The notes under the pieces are model-generated. The model had not been told where the DNA came from, did no database searches, and was given only the letters and a program-made list of their open reading frames with translations. From assembly GCA_947503555.1 (NCBI GenBank), contig CANNEE010000012.1, positions 107,233-171,232 on the forward strand: DNA of 64,000 nt. The letters run 5' to 3'. This document shows, in pieces, positions 60,647 through 64,000 of this stretch. Position 1 is the stretch's first letter, and each line of letters begins with the position of its first letter. Made by a program: the position numbers and the translations under genes. The DNA comes from an uncultured Shewanella sp. Its GTDB lineage: Bacteria; Pseudomonadota; Gammaproteobacteria; Enterobacterales; Shewanellaceae.

Positions 60647-61809
60647 TAAGAGTGCTAGTTTATTTATTCATCATACTGTTAGGTCTTTGTCTGAGCCCCT
60701 ATCTTGTCGGCAATACTGGCTATGTTTATATTGCAGCCTGGGACTATCAAATCGAGACCAGTCTGGTCTTTGCTGTTATCGCTCTTGTGTGCCTATTTAG
60801 CCTGTTGCAAATTGTTGAATGGATAATTGTATTTGTAATCAATCTAGTGCTTAACAGCCGCTATCTTCCCTCTCGTTGGCGCAAGCAGGCTGCAAGAAAA
60901 AACACCTTACTAGGTGCCTTGTCACTTGCTGAAGAAGATTGGCCTGCAGCCGAGCAAGCTATGCTTAAAGGTGCCGATAAAGGCGAGATTCCAGCACTCA
61001 ACCTACTTGCTGCTGCAAGAGCTGCCCAACACCAAGGTAAGAGTGAACAAAGGGATCACTATTTAGAGCGAGCCGCCAAAGAGCCTTCAGCATCAAAAGC
61101 TGTGAGTACTACACGCGCCCGCTATTTACTTCAACTCGGTCAGCTCGATAGCGCACGAATAGAGTTGGATAAACTCAACCCAACAAGCAAAAGCAAATTA
61201 CCTGTGTTGAGACTAGCCAAAGATCTCTACCTTGCTCAGGAAGACTGGCAAGCGATGAAATTGCTACTGCCTAGTATTAAGAAGCGTCACTTGTTAACTG
61301 ACGATGAGTTCATTGCTCTAAACAAACAAACTAACCTTGCACTTATCGAACAGGCCACGAGTGTTAGTGAGCAAGAATTAGAAAAAGTATGGCACTGGCT
61401 AAGCCGAACTGAGCGCAATCAAGCAGAATATTTATCTATTTATGCTAAAGGGTTAAGTCTATTTGGACGCAAAGATGAAGCATTTAAGCTATTAATGAAA
61501 AAGCTTAAATCACAGCCCTTTGCTGAAATTTTTGCTGTATTGCCTGAAATGATCACTCAACAAGATACTAAGATAATTGAGCAACTAGAATCATTTGAGG
61601 AGCAGTTCCTTGAAAATGCCAACTACCAAATCTGTATGGCTAAACTATATCAAGACAATAAAGCTTATAAAGAAGCCAAACTTTGCTGGCAGCGAGCCTG
61701 TGAACAATCGCCTTCTAAAGAGCTTTGGCTCTCTCTAGCAAATGTACAAGAACACTTGGGTGAGCATTTCGGTGCAATTCAAAGCTACAGAAATGCCGTT
61801 CACCTTTAA
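60643..61809 (+). CDS. hemY: HemY family TPR membrane protein
   Basis: 388 aa. Two membrane helices (about 2-22 and 38-65), then TPR-like helical repeats (AEEDWPAAEQAMLKGADKGE, LYLAQEDWQAMKLLL, KLYQDNKAYKEAKLCWQRACEQSP). This is the gammaproteobacterial HemY_N/TPR protein, not the protoporphyrinogen oxidase of the same name in Bacillus. Translationally coupled to hemX. Confidence 0.92.
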   Translation: MIRVLVYLFIILLGLCLSPYLVGNTGYVYIAAWDYQIETSLVFAVIALVCLFSLLQIVEWIIVFVINLVLNSRYLPSRWRKQAARKNTLLGALSLAEEDWPAAEQAMLKGADKGEIPALNLLAAARAAQHQGKSEQRDHYLERAAKEPSASKAVSTTRARYLLQLGQLDSARIELDKLNPTSKSKLPVLRLAKDLYLAQEDWQAMKLLLPSIKKRHLLTDDEFIALNKQTNLALIEQATSVSEQELEKVWHWLSRTERNQAEYLSIYAKGLSLFGRKDEAFKLLMKKLKSQPFAEIFAVLPEMITQQDTKIIEQLESFEEQFLENANYQICMAKLYQDNKAYKEAKLCWQRACEQSPSKELWLSLANVQEHLGEHFGAIQSYRNAVHL

Positions 61810-61830
61810 GGGTTCTTAGATCGTTTTCAC

Positions 61831-61863
61831 ATAATAAAACCACCATTTTGGTGGTTTTATTAT
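61831..61863 (+). terminator. Terminator of hemCDXY
   Basis: Perfect 14-bp stem ATAATAAAACCACC (61831-61844) with GGTGGTTTTATTAT (61850-61863) and a 5-nt loop; T-rich 3' arm. It could also act on the opposite strand. Confidence 0.85.
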
Positions 61864-62096
61864 GCTTATATGTATATTGAATTCAGCTATAACATAAACC
61901 CAAACTATATCAAAACCTTACTCACCTTCTATCACTCAAACCTTATACATCTGCTTTTTTTGATTCATCATTGCTGATTTGACTATCACCCAAAGCAGTA
62001 CACACTTATATTGATAAGCTCCAGCAAAAACAAAATAACTATAGGAGCAACCCTTTGAATTTCTATCAAGGATGATGTGAAAACAGGGAGACTCTT

Positions 62097-64000
62097 ATGG
62101 GAGTCGCAATTACTAAACAAGAAGCCGTAGTCATGCACCTTAATGGCCAATTAAAAGCCAAAGATGCGCTAGGCAACATAAGAGACGTTAGTATTGGTGA
62201 TCTGGTAAAAGACGGTGAACAACTGCTTTTCCCCAACACGACTAGCTTCACCCTGCAATATGCTGATGGCAGTGAAACAACGGCTCAAGAATTAATCTCG
62301 GCAGAGTCACAATTGCAAGAAGCAGCTCAAACAAGCGATGGTTTAGAGCAAGCTTTTGGTACACCTGATGATGAAATTGCCGCATTACAAGCACAAATAT
62401 TAGCGGGAACCGATCCAACAGCAGGATTACCTGAAACAGCAGCTGGAGCGGGAGCCGGAGGAAATGAAGGCGGCTCTGATTTTACATCTCTAGATAGAAC
62501 TGGCAGTGAAACTCTAGCAGATTCAGGTTATGACACAGATGGATTTGCCGTCGATGACAGCACTAACTCCGAAGAAGTCATAATAGATCCAACTTTTGCG
62601 CCCCCATCTATTTCCGTCAATGACATAAGTGTATTTGAGTCAAACCTAAGCACGGGTAGCCAGCCCGCAGAATTACTTCTAACGCAATCGAATACTATAC
62701 TCATAGACTCAGAAGCAGGCATTGGTGAGCTCAGCATTAATGGCGTCATCGTTATCGCCAATGACACATTTATTGGCCCAGTGACTACCGAATCAGCCAC
62801 TGGCACACTTGTCATTACTGGTTTTGATTTACAGACTGGAACTCTTTCCTACAGCTACACTCTAACCTCAGCAGCTAACCACATTGACGGTTCGGCTTCT
62901 GTGATAGATCTATTTGGCATTAGCCTCACAGACATTCAAGGTACCACTGTTACTTCTTCACTCAGCGTCAATATTGCCGATGATGCTCCTACTGCTCAAA
63001 ATGATATCAATCAAGCAACTGAAGACTCAGTCATTGCGATTACTGGAGATCTGCTTGCTAATGATACCCAAGGCGCAGATACAGCAACGGTTACAAGCAT
63101 AACCAATTCTGCTGGTGAAACTGACACAGTAGCTACCTCCACCATTATTCAAGGCGCTTTCGGCACACTAACCATTTTTGCTGACGGCACCTATAGCTAT
63201 CAGATTAATAACAATACAGATGCCATTCAGTCCCTAGCAAATGGTGAAACACTTGACGAAGTATTTACCTATCAATTGACTGATTTAGATGGTGATATAT
63301 CTACTGCACAGCTAGTTATTACTCTAGTAGGGACTAATGACAATCCTGTATTACTGATCACAACGGATAATGGCGCGGTTGTTGAAGATGAAAATGTGGT
63401 CAATGGCCTGCTCAGTGACAGTGGCGCCCTCTCCTTCAACGATGTGGATATCAATGATACCCATACGGTTTCAGAAGAGTATGACAACAATATCGCCTGG
63501 AGCGGCGGTGACATCACCACCGTACTCAGCGCTAATGAAATCAACAGCATCATCGATGGCTTCAGTGTCGACAGCGACAGCTGGGACTTCAGTGTCCTCA
63601 ACTCACTGGTGCAGTTCCTCGCCGTTGATGAAACCATCACCTTGAGCTTCACCGTTGAGGTGGATGATGGTAATGGCGGTACCGACACCGATGTGGTCAC
63701 TATCACCATAACCGGCACCAATGACGACCCAGTACTCACCGTGGTCAATGCTGGCGCAGTGGTTGAAGATGAAAATGTGGTCAATGGCCTGCTCAGTGAC
63801 AGTGGCGCCCTCTCCTTCAACGATGTGGATATCAATGATACCCATACGGTTTCAGAAGAGTATGACAACAATATCGCCTGGAGCGGCGGTGACATCACCA
63901 CCGTACTCAGCGCTAATGAAATCAACAGCATCATCGATGGCTTCAGTATCGACAGCGACAGCTGGGACTTCAGTGTCCTCAACTCACTGGTGCAGTTCCT
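62097..64000 (+). CDS. bpfA: Giant BpfA/LapA-type biofilm adhesin, N-terminal part
   Basis: Runs off the right edge; 634 residues visible. ATG 62097 follows AGGGAG with a 6-nt gap. The N-terminus (VVMHLNGQLKAKDALGNIRDVSIGDLVKDGEQL) is a LapA-type retention module. A flexible Gly/Ala stretch contains TAAG at residues 114-117, the form of site cut by LapG proteases to release the adhesin. Then come Ig-like/VCBS/cadherin-like domains, and from 63381 near-identical 127-residue repeats. The position directly after hemY equals that of bpfA in S. oneidensis. Probably exported by a type I system outside the window and held at the cell surface under c-di-GMP control. Confidence 0.88.
   Translation, partial: MGVAITKQEAVVMHLNGQLKAKDALGNIRDVSIGDLVKDGEQLLFPNTTSFTLQYADGSETTAQELISAESQLQEAAQTSDGLEQAFGTPDDEIAALQAQILAGTDPTAGLPETAAGAGAGGNEGGSDFTSLDRTGSETLADSGYDTDGFAVDDSTNSEEVIIDPTFAPPSISVNDISVFESNLSTGSQPAELLLTQSNTILIDSEAGIGELSINGVIVIANDTFIGPVTTESATGTLVITGFDLQTGTLSYSYTLTSAANHIDGSASVIDLFGISLTDIQGTTVTSSLSVNIADDAPTAQNDINQATEDSVIAITGDLLANDTQGADTATVTSITNSAGETDTVATSTIIQGAFGTLTIFADGTYSYQINNNTDAIQSLANGETLDEVFTYQLTDLDGDISTAQLVITLVGTNDNPVLLITTDNGAVVEDENVVNGLLSDSGALSFNDVDINDTHTVSEEYDNNIAWSGGDITTVLSANEINSIIDGFSVDSDSWDFSVLNSLVQFLAVDETITLSFTVEVDDGNGGTDTDVVTITITGTNDDPVLTVVNAGAVVEDENVVNGLLSDSGALSFNDVDINDTHTVSEEYDNNIAWSGGDITTVLSANEINSIIDGFSIDSDSWDFSVLNSLVQF
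63381..64000 (+). repeat. Tandem 381-bp repeats inside the adhesin gene
   Basis: Unit 63381-63761 starts again at 63762 and runs to the edge; period 381 bp, 127 codons, in frame. Over the 239 bases of the second copy visible I saw one change (GTC to ATC, Val to Ile, in the GFSVDSDSW segment). Each unit is a VCBS-like domain starting VEDENVVNGLLSDSGALSFND. Confidence 0.9.

Noticed and set aside
63272-63982. 236-aa minus-strand frame with internal duplication
   Set aside because: It is the antisense shadow of the VCBS repeats of the adhesin; the duplication comes from the DNA repeat.

Overview
The window reads as the chromosome of a marine gammaproteobacterium, most likely Shewanella. The evidence is gene order and content: rhlB beside trxA and rho, a Wolinella-type fumarate reductase next to prmA-dusB-fis, class I cyaA opposite hemCDXY, a BpfA/LapA-type adhesin directly after hemY, and a multihaem c-type cytochrome fused to a redox enzyme. 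No rRNA or tRNA gene was recognised.

Layout. 1-9.3 kb: housekeeping genes (a partial secreted protein, tatD, a membrane diguanylate cyclase, hemB, a periplasmic thioredoxin-like protein, a short Ppx/GppA protein, rhlB, trxA, rho). 9.4-19.8 kb: two tandem copies of a two-gene module, each a small secreted outer-membrane-barrel-like protein followed by a very large zinc metalloprotease lipoprotein. 19.8-24.3 kb: quinol:fumarate reductase with two paralogous cytochrome b genes. 24.6-27 kb: prmA and the dusB-fis operon.

27-44 kb: an integrated element of about 17 kb, bounded by an exact 20-bp direct repeat that covers the 3' end of fis. From left to right it carries two pairs of AlpA-like regulators, an inovirus Gp2/YagK-like protein, two unrecognised genes, a type I-C CRISPR array (40 repeats including two decayed ones, 39 spacers), a complete type I-C cas set (cas3-cas5-cas8c-cas7-cas4-cas1-cas2, minus strand), a 760-bp gap and a P4-type tyrosine integrase. 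The array leader is on the cas2 side and the decayed repeats are at the far end, so new spacers should enter at about 33.6 kb.

44-49.5 kb: cell-envelope genes (secreted kelch propeller, MipA/OmpV barrel, secreted DJ-1/PfpI protein, triheme cytochrome-nitroreductase fusion, HupE). 49.6-54.4 kb: lptM-lysA-dapF-DUF484-xerC-yigB on the minus strand. 54.5-61.9 kb: cyaY, cyaA and hemCDXY, with a good CRP-type site in front of cyaA. 62.1 kb to the end: the start of a giant repetitive adhesin with a LapG-type cleavage motif.

The points most worth a second look are the fis-integrated CRISPR island with its paired regulators and orphan genes, the duplicated barrel/metalloprotease module, and the periplasmic cytochrome-nitroreductase fusion. 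Several starts were moved to internal codons because the Shine-Dalgarno sequence or family alignment favours them; each is stated in its entry.
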